This document shows, one piece after another, positions 23,201 through 35,500 of a stretch of DNA of 64,000 bases. The number at the start of each line of letters is the position of its first letter. Position 1 is the first letter of the stretch. The position numbers and the translations under genes are program-made. The DNA is from Hymenolepis diminuta (taxonomy: Eukaryota; Platyhelminthes; Cestoda; Cyclophyllidea; Hymenolepididae): positions 1,515,572-1,579,571 of the forward strand of contig CAADRB010000014.1 of NCBI GenBank assembly GCA_900708905.1, read 5' to 3'. The notes beneath the pieces are model-generated. The model was not told the DNA's origin, ran no database searches, and worked only from the letters and a program-made list of their open reading frames with translations.

Positions 23201-26163
23201 TTCAAATCTACTGCTGTCTATCCATTTTTATGACTAAGATTTGCAAGTTTTTTAAATATGATGGCTATCAGAAAAGTGTTTTCTAACACTCATCATTGAA
23301 CTTTCCTGGTGAGAAACTCAGATTCTATCACCCCTTTTATTAGGTAGACCTAACTAGCGCGGTTTACCATTCGCACGCACCTATAGGCATCGAACAAGCA
23401 ATCTTCAATTTCGCAACTAATCACGTTAATTACTGTGCTATCGTTCAAATCACTGGGGATATTTCTTGTTTCATACACTTATGGTGTAGCGATCAATGTA
23501 GAGGCCACGAACTTGAAACTCTAGTTCAGGTTGGTTAATAGGGGAAAACCGTTTCTCATCAAGAAGACTTCAGGAAGCGTTTTTCTCCGAAGGTGCATTG
23601 AAAAGAACCTTCCATTCATCAGGTTACTGCAAATCGGAAAATTGGTATGAACTCTTAGACGCAATTTTATGTAAATATTACCTCGTCCTCCCCCCAACCT
23701 GCATTATATTCTATTATGTAAATGTAATTAATTTCACAAAATCGACTTGGCAACCAATTCGGTTGGTGATGTATGCAAATGAAGGATGTTAAGCTCGAAA
23801 ATTATCGAAAATTCGCCAACAGGAACAGAATAAATGGCGTTGTGTATTAGCTTTGCCAGTCGGAAGTAAAGAGTATGAATTTTTTTCGCCGATGGCTAAC
23901 TGCTATAATTTTGATATTTACGAACACATCTGCTTTTTTTACTCAGAACCACCTATCATCATGGAAAACAATAATGGCCAACTAGCTTACAGAATGGTCA
24001 GTATGAATCCTGCGAAAGAAAACTCTTTCTTTTCTTTAAAAGATTTATACAGTTGCTTTTGCTTCCGTCTATTTGACCAAGCAGATATATAAAACAAACG
24101 AATTGGACAGAATTTAAAATAAAAAATATCGAAAGAAGAAAATATGAAATTAGGGAATTTTGGTGTTGAAAACGGGGATTTCTGAACAGCTGCAGTGGGG
24201 ATTGGTGCTAATTCACCTTATTAGCCTTCTTGACTTGAGAATCTTCACGGAAATTTATTATTTCAAACTATCTGGAGTTTACTAGTCGATTATTTTCTTT
24301 GTAAAGCTTTATTATTAGTGTTGGCAGTTGCTGACAGGAAATTGAGTTAGACTTTAATGCTGCTATTCAAATCAGTAAATTTCCATTCATTTTATTAACA
24401 TCATGCAGATTTTAAATCTCTGGCTCATAAAATATGAATAGTAGATAGTCGCGTCTTACTTTGATAAGTTTTCTCAGCTGTAAAATGTACTTAGTCCTTT
24501 ATGTTGCTTTGTAGTTTATTTTTGAGGAATTAAATGGTGAACTGACATCCCTTTTGAATTGGAAGTACTTCTGTTGTTGAGAGTCTTCTGATTCAAGACT
24601 ATGCTCTTGTTAGCTTTCCTCACCATAACAAAGAGTTTTTTGACGTAAGAATTTTATCTAGAGCCATAGGCTTTACATTTATTTCATATGCGAAATAATA
24701 AATTCCTTTTCATTTAAAGCTTAAATCTATGGAATAAAGGGAATGTATGTCCTTCATAGTTTGGAGTATCGAACAGTTATATCTGTGAAATTTAATTTAT
24801 CCTGATGATCTAGAGATATCGGAGTTACTTTCTTATTCCGTATTCTTTTGTTTGGTTAGTTGCGAGAAGGAGAGGCAGTATTTGATCTTAATTATCGTAA
24901 GATTAGGATCAAGTAAAAACAGAGATATTTCCTTCAACTCTTACTTTTTTGTAAATCGAGTTTGCCTGTAATAAAAGAAAGCATCGAATCTCTTCAAATC
25001 GTTTTCAAATCCCACATCAGACTCTTAAATATATGAGCATTATTGAATTGTATCAAACTTAATTAATTTTCTCTATTTTACTTCACTTTATTGATTCTTT
25101 CTTGAAGTAATCTCACTCCTAGAAGATAGCTTAACCCGTGAGTTTAGTAAGTCAAGTAGTTTGCTTAATGAAAATCAGCATTTGTCGCGAAAATTTCTTG
25201 ATCTTAAAATTTTTAACGTACTGTTTCCGCTATACAATACATTAAAATTAAGATATCTCCCTAAAAATATAGAAGTAGCATTCAGTACACTCAAAAAACA
25301 AAAGTAAGGAATTATCCACGTTTGTCCTAAGAATTATACGTTCTTATACTCATTTCTAGGGACAAAGGACAATTGCATAACTGCGTAATTGTTTAGTTTT
25401 TTCGAGGTAGTGTTTTAAATCTGTTGCGATCTACATTTAACTACCCTCCTACATTGCTTACCGATCTGTCTCAATAATGTAACTCTGCCATGTTCATTTT
25501 CTTTTTGTTTTACACAAACAAGCTACAAAATGGAGGTTTTCCTTGTACTTTCCTTAAATAATTGTTCACGCCTCTGCCTCCCTTTTTGAGGCTCTTCACA
25601 TCTCCACTATACATCTCTTTTGCTACTCCTCCCAAAAAGTTATAGTGGTTATCAAGTCACGAATATTTAGACTTGACCATTCGATTCTGGATGACCTGAT
25701 TATAAAACCTATTAACAAAGCGAACCTTTTAAGACGATAAAGGACATTTAACGTATAGTTGTTTAATGTTTCTACCTATTTTTTCTCGTAGATGATCAAA
25801 AACTATACTGAATTAGAGATAACCATCTTTGTGACCTGCTTACGACCTCGTCTAAGTGAAATGTTTGCCGCTTCTGGAGTCTTTGCAGTTCTCCCTGAGG
25901 AAAACTTCTTCATGTCCGTCCACGATGCTGTTCTCGTTGCCAAGACCGAACTCCGTTTGGCATCTGAAGATGGGAATCAAGATCCGGCAGTAAGAACAGG
26001 AACTGGACACCATATGTTGGGCCAGCTTCCACGAAGAGAGAGTGGTGGAGCTGTACCGAGAAGAAGACATACCACTGATGAGGTGAGATCAATCATGGAG
26101 GCCGATCCCGACAACACGACAGACTTGTCGGTGTTAGGAGAGGAGCGGGCTGTTGTGTTTTGA
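8226..26163 (+). CDS. SLC26-family anion transporter with STAS domain
   Basis: Proposed exons: 8226-8499, 8545-8655, 8731-8897, 8949-9113, 9187-9342, 11065-11147, 13093-13240, 14729-14842, 14925-15002, 15865-15960, 19123-19299, 20167-about 20412, 22812-22934, 25792-26163. All phases join, giving about 770 residues. The start ATG follows an in-frame stop at 8199. Exons 1-2 rebuild the signature segment HLPQGMAY...GLYTSFFP (about 88-113). Exons 3-11 carry the rest of the membrane core: [57 protein letters not shown]. From exon 12 the cytosolic STAS domain begins ([15 protein letters not shown]), continuing with [14 protein letters not shown] in exon 13 and [19 protein letters not shown] in exon 14. 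Family members exchange chloride, bicarbonate, sulfate or oxalate across the plasma membrane; the substrate here is unknown. The Y of the family signature PxYGLY is N, and a usual G before TSR is C. The exon 12 donor is uncertain (20370 to 20424). Intron 9 lacks a normal donor. Confidence 0.9.
8500..8544 (+). other. GC-AG micro-intron in SLC26 gene (45 nt)
   Basis: Exon 1 ends CTCCCTCAAG and the intron begins GCAACA and ends TTATTAG. Joining gives GGT, which restores the conserved LPQG-MAY segment of SLC26 proteins. No GT donor nearby keeps this frame. Retention would introduce TGA at 8514-8516. Confidence 0.8.
8898..8948 (+). other. In-frame, stop-free 51-nt intron in SLC26 gene
   Basis: Starts GTAATTC and ends TTGCAG, length divisible by three with no stop. 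Removal joins GLLQ to [15 protein letters not shown], matching the usual spacing in the family. Retention would insert 17 residues. Confidence 0.8.
9343..11064 (+). other. SLC26 intron 5, no internal gene seen
   Basis: A 1.7 kb GT-AG intron. I see only AT-rich sequence with no recognisable coding or RNA feature. Confidence 0.6.
12516..12551. repeat. 13-bp perfect hairpin in SLC26 intron 6
   Basis: ATACTGGCAATTT (12516-12528) is exactly reverse-complementary to 12539-12551, with a 10-nt loop. A TA run follows at 12604-12622. It could be a small inverted-repeat element or a structured transcript; function is unknown. Confidence 0.65.
12604..12622. repeat. TA microsatellite
   Basis: An uninterrupted run of alternating A and T in SLC26 intron 6. 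Confidence 0.85.
14062..14090. repeat. TA microsatellite
   Basis: TA dinucleotide run with one interrupting G, in SLC26 intron 7. Confidence 0.85.
15003..15864 (+). other. SLC26 intron 9 lacking a GT or GC donor
   Basis: Exon 9 must end at CCT CGG (residues LPR) to join AVLGC in exon 10 in the family-conserved order. The next bases are GGAAGA, whereas GTAAGA would be a normal donor. The 3' end is a normal CTCTATAG. Reading through reaches TGA at 15028-15030. This could be a sequencing or assembly error, a non-canonical GG-AG intron, or a damaging variant. Confidence 0.75.
17430..17530 (-). repeat. tRNA-derived SINE fragment, copy 1
   Basis: Carries the shared core CACTGGATGTACACYGATGAGCATC (here as ATTACTGGATGTACACTGAT, then GAGCATC) found in other copies at about 17.7, 17.8, 45.8 and 51.0 kb. 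Read on the minus strand, GATGCTCATC follows a weak box-B-like segment. It sits in SLC26 intron 10. The box A part has decayed in this copy. Confidence 0.6.
17658..17750 (-). repeat. tRNA-derived SINE fragment, copy 2
   Basis: Contains AATCAATGCCGTTGGCCATC and ATGAGCATCGTTCT, matching copies at 45.8 and 51.0 kb in the flank as well as the core. The tRNA-like 5' part (minus strand) is diverged. It lies about 130 nt from copy 3. Confidence 0.6.
17786..17880 (-). repeat. tRNA-derived SINE fragment, copy 3
   Basis: Contains GCCATCCACATCGCTGGATG followed by TACACCGATGAGCATTGATC and TAGTGACCACTGACT. It aligns with copy 1 further downstream as well (around CTTAATT). Three fragments within 450 nt suggest nested insertion or local duplication. 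Confidence 0.6.
21311..21580 (+). CDS. Possible nested secreted-peptide ORF (89 aa)
   Basis: A single open frame inside SLC26 intron 12, same strand. The N-terminus [19 protein letters not shown] looks like a signal peptide with a hydrophobic core and a likely cut after LDA. The remaining 72 or so residues are hydrophilic, contain no cysteine, and include two RR dibasic sites (FRRSK and LVRREND), as in prohormone-like precursors. No glycine precedes the dibasic sites, so no amidated peptide is predicted. The stretch is noticeably less AT-rich than the intron around it. I recognise no family. It may be a small nested gene, an alternative exon, or chance. Confidence 0.3.
   Translation: MNLLYLIIVTLFSKLDAHSFFPPQSPERMITPRVIQWSHLSSTTSPIFRRSKVHYLQRQTPSVLSYASSLVRRENDIYDNFTSQQIDYI
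22935..25791 (+). other. SLC26 intron 13 with a possible cassette exon
   Basis: A 2.9 kb GT-AG intron splitting the STAS domain. It contains a 186-nt stretch (23344-23529) open in phase 0 and flanked by CCCTTTTATTAG and GTTGGT, which would insert 62 residues if used. A further frame at about 23853-24092 is open but not recognisable. Otherwise I see nothing in it. Confidence 0.4.
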
Positions 26164-26922
26164 TCCACAACTAGATGATGTATCAATCTCTTGTTTTCCC
26201 GTAGTTGTCTGGCGACTACTTTCTTACTGCAACTTCATCCATTTTTATCAGCTGATTTAAACTGGATACATATATGCCTCCATGCATATGTACAAGATTA
26301 ATTTTGTAGTGTGTTTAAATGGAACCAGTAAAAAGCTATCAATTTCATGATTTGTGGTATAAATTCTCCGACACTTCACAATGCTTTTGTTATGTTCGCA
26401 GTTGTCCAATAGGCTTTAAAGCTAATGAAAATACTTTGGAACGTTTTTATACAGTAAATTGGTTATGAAACGATTAAAAATTAAATAGTACAACCACAAT
26501 TTCAGTGCATTCATCCCTTTAAATGACAAGTCCGAAAGCTAGCAAATACTCAAATTAATGAAATTTTATTACTAAAGTTCATTTGAAAGATGAATCCCTT
26601 CGTCTCGGAACTACTCATCTTACGTCATCGCTAATCACCAAGATTTAATTATCTTGTCCTAATAGTAATGTCTGTAAACTTTTAACCTTTCCTCTGACCC
26701 CACGCACTCTATGGATGAACATCGTGTGTCCCCAAGTGACTCACCCTCATCGACCGGAAAAGCTAAGTGTACCTCGGATGATAGTTTCAGAGACACCGCT
26801 GGGTCGGCTATATCCGGAAACAGTCCTGTCTGCACTGTCCCTTCCTTTTTCTACAACCGTCCCGTCCAATTAAAGCACACATGCAATTATGTCCTCACGC
26901 GCGTCCTCATCCAAGTGACGAT

Positions 26923-26930
26923 TATAAATA
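26923..26930 (+). promoter_or_regulatory. Orphan TATA-like box
   Basis: TATAAATA preceded closely by GTGACG (26915-26920), a half cAMP-response-like element, with a pyrimidine-rich stretch about 70 nt downstream. No gene with recognisable coding follows within the interval, so the match may be chance. Confidence 0.2.
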
Positions 26931-28258
26931 GCCTTCCAACACACACAAACACATACACAGAGAGACTGTTCCTTGTCAGACAAATCTCTCTTCGTCCTCT
27001 CCTTCCCTCAGTTCTCTCTTCTCCTTGGGAGTCTGTACTGCGGTTTGTTCGATACATGCTGGTCTAATCAATTCTTGGTGTTCTGCTCCATTGCTGTTAG
27101 CCATTACTCTAACCGCAACAAATCCGTAGCAATGGAGAGCGATGTCTGAACAACAAGAGTTTTGCTTTATTTTGAATTTCATGCTGCCCAGAGTTTTGCA
27201 AATAGTTACGTAAATTGAGTTCCGGCAAATTTCTTTTATAGCATCCAAACGCTGATATTTATTAACAGCTAGGTCGTTTTCAGCATAACTATGTGCACTA
27301 CGGTTCATTCAAAATTAATTCCATCATTCGTTTCTTTTACTTTGAATATTGAAGAATATCATAATGATAATTTCACTGTTATCCTCAAGTTCGATCATCA
27401 ATGTGATTTGCGAACTCGGTTTATAGTCTAATCATTCAAAATGTGTCTTAAAGCTACGAATCCGACTCAGAAAGTGGGCACGTTACCTACCAGTTATCGT
27501 AGATTGTGGATTTTCCACTTCGGTAATTGAGAGATTAGTCTAGTTACCTTTACTACACATGTTTTTCTCGAATGCATATTAAGTCGCACTGTGTTTTCCC
27601 TTAAAACTTTTTCATTTAGCACTTTCCCTGGTGTACTTTTGCATATTAATTTGGCCACAGAATGATACTTCTAATGGTTTATGAAGCAAATAAATTCCTA
27701 GTTGATCACGAAATTCTCTGTTATAACCAGTATATAATTGAAAATAAGGTCACTTTTAAATTTCCGTTATTATTTGAATATGAAAATACGAACGGCGTTT
27801 GTGTCATGCGGCTGAGCTCTTTTTTAAGCATTAGAACAAAGGACAGACGACTCACCAACGTATACCACAAATATCTTTCTGCCAAACCTCTATTCTGTTT
27901 TCTTCGCACTTTTTCTCATTTTTGTTAACGTGTAATCTTTAATACCCAACTTAATTCCGGTTTTCTAATTTTGGCAAACTACCATATTTAAAATTTACCA
28001 AACTCTAACTTGGATGGGCAAACTTGTATCAATTTTCGGGGATCCGTTTCTTACCAAATAAAAAGCATTTCCGTTTTGTATCCACCTAACACTTCGGAGG
28101 CAATTTGATAATGAGATGACTATTTAAGTTTATTTCATTTTTCAACGATAATTTCGAAAAAAATTATAACCAAATACGCCGAGAACATAGCGGTCATATC
28201 TGTCAAGTTAAAGATCACGGGTTTCGCACCATCAGCCCACATCTGGATTATTAAACGA

Positions 28259-28274
28259 CCCCCCCCTCCCCCCC
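28259..28274. repeat. C8-T-C7 homopolymer tract
   Basis: Fifteen cytosines interrupted by one T. On the minus strand this is two long G runs, so G-quadruplex formation is possible, perhaps between molecules, in the convergent 3' region. Confidence 0.7.
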
Positions 28275-29030
28275 AACACTAAATAAAACCTGATTTTGAA
28301 AGGGATAGAAAAGTTCAAGTTCCTCATCAGGGGAGCTCCATCTTGGGGGCTCAATTTAGGAACGTTTTTAACATTTGCCCATTTATTTTATTTGCTAGTT
28401 TTAATGGCTTTCTGAACAAATTTCCCGATTTTGCATTTTGTATGGAGACTTTTTGGGCACGTCTTTCTTACAGAAAACAATACGAAATTAATTGACTACA
28501 TTTTCTAGATTTATTCTGATATATGATCCGAGTTTCCTGCTGCTATCCGGTTGGCAAATGAGAGTTTGTGAGAAAATTTTACGAGTTCACCAGGAGAAGA
28601 TAAAATCAGAGAAGAAAAGTTGCCGAATACGTTTTAGAGGAGATAAAAATGTGTTGTGTAATGACTGACAACTATTACTGACTGAAATTTTCACGCCAGT
28701 AAGCGGCTAACCATAAATCTGGAACAATTGAAGTTTTATTCCAGGACCGCTTGACTACTAGTACCCAACTTTAGAAGCCGAAAGAGGAGTTGAATACGCC
28801 TCAGCTGAGATAATAATCCGAGATTATAATTTTGGGGGGTTTACCTGTCCATTTGAGGAAAAAATACTAATTTTATTTTGTCTTAGTTATTAGTTTATAC
28901 TCTTACATATCCCATTTTAATAGTCAAGGCAGTCTCAGTGGATTATTTGATGGTGCCTATTTTAAGGTTTTACCGTCTTAAGTCAAGGATTTAGATGTCA
29001 ATCTCTGGCATTCACAACAGTGTTTTCCAT

Positions 29031-29036
29031 TTTATT
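29031..29036 (-). terminator. Possible poly(A) signal of DRAK-like kinase gene
   Basis: The minus strand reads AATAAA about 480 nt beyond the stop codon. It is the nearest exact match I noticed; usage is not shown. Confidence 0.25.
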
Positions 29037-29518
29037 TTAAATCAACCACCTCGTCGTCGGTACAAGTATGCACTTCAGACTTAATTGCCCCTAATTGTCT
29101 GAAATCTCGCTCTACTTATATATAAGAAGTAAAAATAGCTTAGATTGGTCCAGATATCCCTCTCAAACTAACAAAAAACAATTATTTGTATGATTTAAAT
29201 TATTCAATTAAAATCGCACTGAAGAAGGGGAAAATACAAGAAATGCAAGGGTAGAGACATGAAATGTTCGTAGCCTCACAGAAAATCGGTCAAAACGACG
29301 TGAGACTAATAATAAATACCATCAGCAGCAGAGAATACGGAGGAAAAAGGGAAGGGCAGTAAGAGATGAGATTCGGAGATCGACTTTTCCAGTGCGTGAA
29401 AGATAAATAACTATACGCTGCGGACCCTTTTTATACACAGGAACTGAAATTCATGAAAAGAACCAAAAAGAGAAGAGAGAACTAGATACAGTGTGAGGAA
29501 AAAGAGGGTGGAGGACGT

Positions 29519-32500
29519 CTAATCGGCAGGTGAGGTAGCTTCCGTCAAAGTTGGAGGTGGAGAGATGGATGCAAGAACGGAGCGTCGACGGGAGTGGTGG
29601 TGATGATGGTGCTTAGCTAGTCCCCCTTCTTCAAGAGAGAAAACAGATCGAGATGCAAGAAATCTTCCACAGCATGCAGAGGGTAGTGGGGTACCGATTG
29701 CAGAAACGGGGGTAGGAGTGACGTTTGTTGAAGGTGATTTTGAAGTGGCCTGTGTGGACGCCTCCACATTCTCCGAATCATCCAAAGCAATACGTTTTCG
29801 AGACGGTGAAGATATGGAAGAAGAATCTGATGAAGAAGATTCGTCCTCTCCACTGCTCGGCACCATAGAAACGTCTTCTTCCTTTAGTACCTCCTCGATA
29901 TCTTCAGTCTTCGTCTCCCTCTTCTCCTCCTCTTTCATCTTCTCGGCTTCGTTTGCCTTTTCTGCGTGCTGACTAAGCCATTCGTGCTGACAACATTGGG
30001 ATGCAGTAAGCCGAGCGCTAAAATATGAAAATATGCATGTGCGAATGACGGAAAGGTAGCGACTGGAGCCTCTTCCAGGCTACTGGAATAACAAATAATT
30101 AATACGTTCATCCTCATTAAGTAGTCAGATTTAACCAATTATGTTCTAGACACTGAGATGTTGAAGAACGACCACCATCAACAAAATCACACTCGAACAC
30201 TCGGGTAACAAGTAATATTTTTATAAAAGACAAAAATACAATATACTGTCTATTTATTGTATTTAAGTAGCAATGTCTTACCGAGGATTGCGCTGGATCA
30301 GAGCACGAATGAAGGCAAGTGCAGATGCAGAAACGGAGTTGAATAAATCAGGAGGATAATCAATCTTCATTTGAGTGATATTACTTAAAGTAAGAGCTTT
30401 GCTCTCCGCCAAAAACGGAGATTTACCGGTCAGAAGGAAGTATGCAAGCACTCCAACGCTCCTAAAAGAAAATAGATGGCAAAATTACCCAATCATAAGC
30501 CAAAATTGGATGTGTTAACCGATAAAATGTGTGAGCTCAAGCAATAGCCAATAGGTTTGGCTGAAATTTCGGATAAGAATCAATCAAAGAGGAACAGAAA
30601 ACCATCTACCAGTAATAATCATTTCTTGGTTTTTCTAACCAGTGAAAGTAGAAGAAGCCATATCGAGAACTATTAAATTATAAACCCCACTTAAAGGAAA
30701 GTGTTATGGCAAACCGTAATTTACGGACAATTTTTATTTCAAACTAGATCGATAACGAAACAGATGAAAACAACAATCTGTTGTACTTTCTCAAAAAAAT
30801 GAATTATAAGAAAGCAGTGGGGAAAAAGCGTACAATTTGAATGCCAAGATGATTATGCTAGAACGTCAGAATACCATACGAAAAGTAATTTTTGTAATTT
30901 TAGAAATCGGATCTACTTTTTTCCATTATCAGGCATATCAGAATTGCAAAACAAGCTGTATTGCATTTAATTTGCAAATTTAAAATAGGGAAAATAACCG
31001 ATATTTAAAATTCGGTTTTAGCAGTCGATTTTAAATATTAGTTAAACAGTAAGTGCATCACTTTAAATAGACAATCACATCGATTCAGTTTATTTGATCG
31101 TTTTTATGGCATTCGTCAATTAAATTATGTTATTTCAAAATACCGCCAACTAGTATTATGACCGACAGAACAGATTAATCAAAACTAATTGATAAATTTC
31201 AGATATCTCGAATATTAATGCACTCAGAAACTCAGAGAACATTTTTCGGGATTTGAACTTCGAAAAATCAGAACTCAAAGCGATAATTATGCCAATTAAA
31301 TCTCTTACTGATGGTCGAAAATTATTCTCAACTTTTATTCGTTCCTGCACCTTCACTACTTATTGGACTACTTTACTGCTCCCAACGTTGCAATGCTTTC
31401 CCTTAACTAAAACATGTAATTTCTTTAGCCGTGCCTTAAGTACTAATGAGATCGAGCCGATAGAAATCCAAATGAAAGAAAAAGCTAGAGCCAGACCTAC
31501 CAAAGAAAGAAGAAATGAACCAACTTAATTCACGACCAAGTATGTATCAAGCATAGAAGTATGGTTTAGGATATAGGAGATAACTCAGTTTGAAAGTCAT
31601 ATATTCGTAGTAAGTTTAAAGAAAATGAAATAAAGGACAGCACGTACGGTTCACAACACAGAATCAATATAATTATTTGACACATTTTTTCTTGTTGTAT
31701 TTATTTTATATCAAATTAATCAATTGTCTGCGATTTGCAAATTGTCGTATATCTAAGTCAAAGAGAATTAAAAGCCCACATTTACTGAATTTCACTGATT
31801 ACTTATTCCTCAAAACGTCAGAATTTGGTAGCTATTCATTTCCTTATACTATTCGTGCCCTCAGAAGTTCGATTAAAACTTGTCTAACTGTATTGAATAA
31901 GTTTAAAAGATTGGTTGGTGGCGCCACTCTTACCTTTAGAGCTCTCAAGACAGCTGATGCTAGAGAAAATCAAAATCCAGGAAAAAATGTCAATAGAATC
32001 TTCGTAAGGAGATAATTGTTGTTAATCCTTTAGGCCAAATGTAAATCGTTGCCGCAGAATTTTCAGGCAAGTTAGGACATTTACGAAAAGACAAACAGTT
32101 ACCAATGTAGCGCAAGTAGAGAGGGATCATTTTCGAAGTTCGAAACATTTTCAGATCGAATAATACGGAAGGAGAGAAGCGAAACTAGTTGAAAATTGCA
32201 GCAGAGAAACAAATTCTGCGAATCCAATGGCTGAAAATTTGGGGTAAAAAACTTCTACTATGATTGGGGAAAATTGTCCTCCCGGCATTCACGGCTGTTT
32301 TAGTTTGGAAATTTATGCACTAATAGTCCAAGATGAATTAATCACTAAACTGACCTTTTAGAATAGATTTAAATTTGATTTAACTTATAAGTTGCATATA
32401 CATCACTATAAATTTCAACTTTAGGAAATATTTGATAAAGCAATCGATAGAATCCCTTAAACTCCATACTTTATAAGCTCCATTTTAAATTCCACTTAGC

Positions 32501-35500
32501 TAGCCTTTAATCATCATATTTTCATCGTTATCAAAGACACAAATTTCTCTATCTGCATATGTCCAAATTCTAGGTATTGAAATCCCGTAAATCGAAATGA
32601 CATTTAAAAAGAGAGAAAAGAGACGATAGATGCCAGCGTATATTCAACGTGTGGTCGCCGGTGAAAACAAAGAAAAGCGCACATTTCTGTCCAGCCCACC
32701 ACCAACAAACAGCCACAAAAGAAAATTCCCACATCATCACGCACGCATATGCACGGTGAAAAAATACAGGCTATGAGGCGAAAAAATACCGAAATGTCGA
32801 TAATGGAACACGTTTGAGTTTTCGGTTTGGTGAAGCAGTATGTGTATTAAGAGAGAATTTTAGCTTATGCTTGAACTTTGAAATTGAACCGTGCTGTACT
32901 CAAGCATGTAACTACCGTAGCAACACTTCACTTATATGTATCAAAGCTAAAATGAATGAATTTTCAGACGCAAAAGTGTATTACATTATCAGTGTCTAAG
33001 AGTCATTTTAAATGCGATTGAATCGAATACAATTTTCGAAGCCAGGGCTTATAATCCGGAAATTTCATTCAACTGTATGAAGTATGACATTTAATCTGTA
33101 AAGTCCGGTATACGTTTTGCCGTTCTGGACATATACCAATTTCCATCAGATCCTTTTTTAGGCTGCCTTCATTTTTACTCATCTTGGTGGATGGAATGTT
33201 TAATAGCTAGAAGAGGTCGAATTTTTCTACAACACCTGATCGTCGCCGTCATTACATGACCTCATTTGGTCAAACTTTTATGTTCTCTTTTCTCTTATTG
33301 ATTAAATTTAATTGGTTGGTTGCTTATTGGTTTTCTCTTCTCATTAGTATATTGAACAATTCACGATACATTTCAGTGAGCTCGGGTAGAGACTTGTTCA
33401 TATTAATTGGGCTCTAGGCATATTGAAGGGATTATTCATGCTGGGTATGGGATTTTCATTCCGAGACGTCTTAGACACGAAACTCACACTCTGCATCTCC
33501 TTTCCTGATTACCTATGAGTGTAGTTAGTGAGACTGTTCGCTAGACCCCCGGTGAGCACTAAACCTGACTTCTAAATTCCCAAAAGTTCACGTTAATCTC
33601 TACTCAAAGAGGACTAAATACGTCTCGGTTAATTAAGATGTTGTTGGAAGTGGGGAGAGATTGGATGAAGTTTAGAAGAGAGCGGAAGAAGGATGAATAA
33701 GAGGCTCAAAATCATGGAGGCTCTATGACACTATCCCTCTACCGAAGACAAATGCTGAAAGGTTTTTTCCTAAAAGGACTTGCAAATTTAAATATTTCAG
33801 ACACAAATCCGTTTCTCCCTATAACCGAGTTACTGCATAAGAAAACACGTCGCCATGATCACCAGCACAATTAGCACGATTTCCAGACATACAGAACCAA
33901 GTTATGCGTGATGTCAGTAGTGCAGGAAGGAATTTGCATAACACGCACGCACACGCATAAGCAATTCAAGATACGAGTATCCAATAAGCAGGTCCCTGTG
34001 GGAATGAGTGTAATTAATATAAAATGGACACGTAATCATAGGGAAGGACCTCTATCTCTTAGCTATTTGACTGGCACACTGATCCCTTTGCAAGCCAATA
34101 CATTATACAAACACACAACACAGATGGAACTACAATAACTAGGTCATTTAGTTTGATTTATCTTGTACAATAAAGGTATTTTGACTACAAGAGGGTGAAT
34201 AAAACATAAGAATTCAACCTCCGATATGAAAAAAAAATAAATAACGTCTGGTGACCAAATGTAAGAAGTAATTAGACAAAAGGGCACCATTATGGAAATC
34301 TTCTAGGGAGAGTTTTTTGTAAAACAAGTAAATTTCTCATCGATTTTAACTTGAAAATCAAACTACAACCGAAAACCTAGTGATCTTATTACTGCCTTAA
34401 TACTGAACAACCTGTTAAAACTGGAATAGTAGATGACAGACATTGGCGGAAAGCAGCAGGAACACTAGGGAGAACAGCTCAACTTCGGTTGGTTAAAGTC
34501 AAACACAAGTGGCATTACGGAATCATCTAACACAACCCTTCTACATCAAGTTCTTCTCCGTTGTTTACCGTTAAAAAAGATTGTAATAAGAATTTGTCCT
34601 AAACAGCAAACTTAAAGATTGCATTCATTCTACTCCAACAGGACACTCAGAAGACGTGCTCAAAAACAACTAATCCCAAAAGTAGCCAACCTTTTCTGTA
34701 GCAACACCACCCATGAGGTTTCACGAAAGCACACATCCTCACGATTTTGTCAATAAATTGGAGTGGCTTCACATCCACCTTCTTGTTGTTTCATCTTTAT
34801 AAATGAATTGACGTATCTCAACAAAATGTAAGATCTATCGATGTTACTTTGTCGACGCCATGTAAATGATGAATAAAAATTATACATGATGAACTTTACG
34901 GCTATAAATCGTGGGAAGTTCATCAAATGTGGTATCTAGTTCAATAAATGAACAGGTACCCGTTAATTAAAGATTGTTACAGAATCTCATTTAAAACCGC
35001 AAGACCTTTGAGATTAACTGTCAACCCCCGCCCAGTTGTGAAACCGGGTCATTCACATCGGCACAGACGTGGCAACTGGCGGTAATAGCACCAGTGTGAC
35101 CTCTGTCTGTCTCCGTATTTATCACTTTCACATGACCCCCTCAGTCCAGACGTTTAAACGTAACGAATCAAAACTTGAAAGGCGTGAAAGAGGAGAGAGT
35201 TTATTTTAATGACGAGACGTGTTGAGGTCACGTTTTGATGACAGTGCGTCCAGTACGGTTTCTTAAAAATAAGAATATCGGGGACGTTAAAAAGACGAGC
35301 CGAGTTAAGTGAATGTGCCTTAGCCGCAAATCTGGCTAGCTTATATAAACAAAGAGCTCTGTAACTGTAACTGTTAAACGTGGTCAAATTTGAATGTACT
35401 CTTTCATGTCTTAGCAGACGAATCTGAATTGGTTTGTGCAATGCGGAATTACAAAAATGCTAAGTAATTTTCTCTTAATCAACTCAGAAACTAAGATCCA

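Larger units (their letters stand above)
26164..29030. other. Convergent intergenic region, SLC26 and DRAK-like genes
   Basis: The SLC26 3' UTR should occupy the left part. A 150-nt block at about 26711-26860 is GC-richer than its surroundings and open on the plus strand (Ser-rich, SPSDSPSSTGKAK); it could be an alternative SLC26 C-terminal exon or a relic. A TATA-like motif at 26923-26930 has no clear gene after it. A polypyrimidine C-tract lies at 28259-28274. Confidence 0.45.

Noticed and set aside
26976..27308. 110-residue minus-strand frame
   Set aside because: No recognisable domain, no signal peptide, and no supporting splice or promoter context.
27662..27928. 88-residue plus-strand frame
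   Set aside because: AT-rich composition and no motif; likely chance.
31677..32015. 112-residue plus-strand frame in the kinase intron
   Set aside because: No family resemblance and typical intronic composition.
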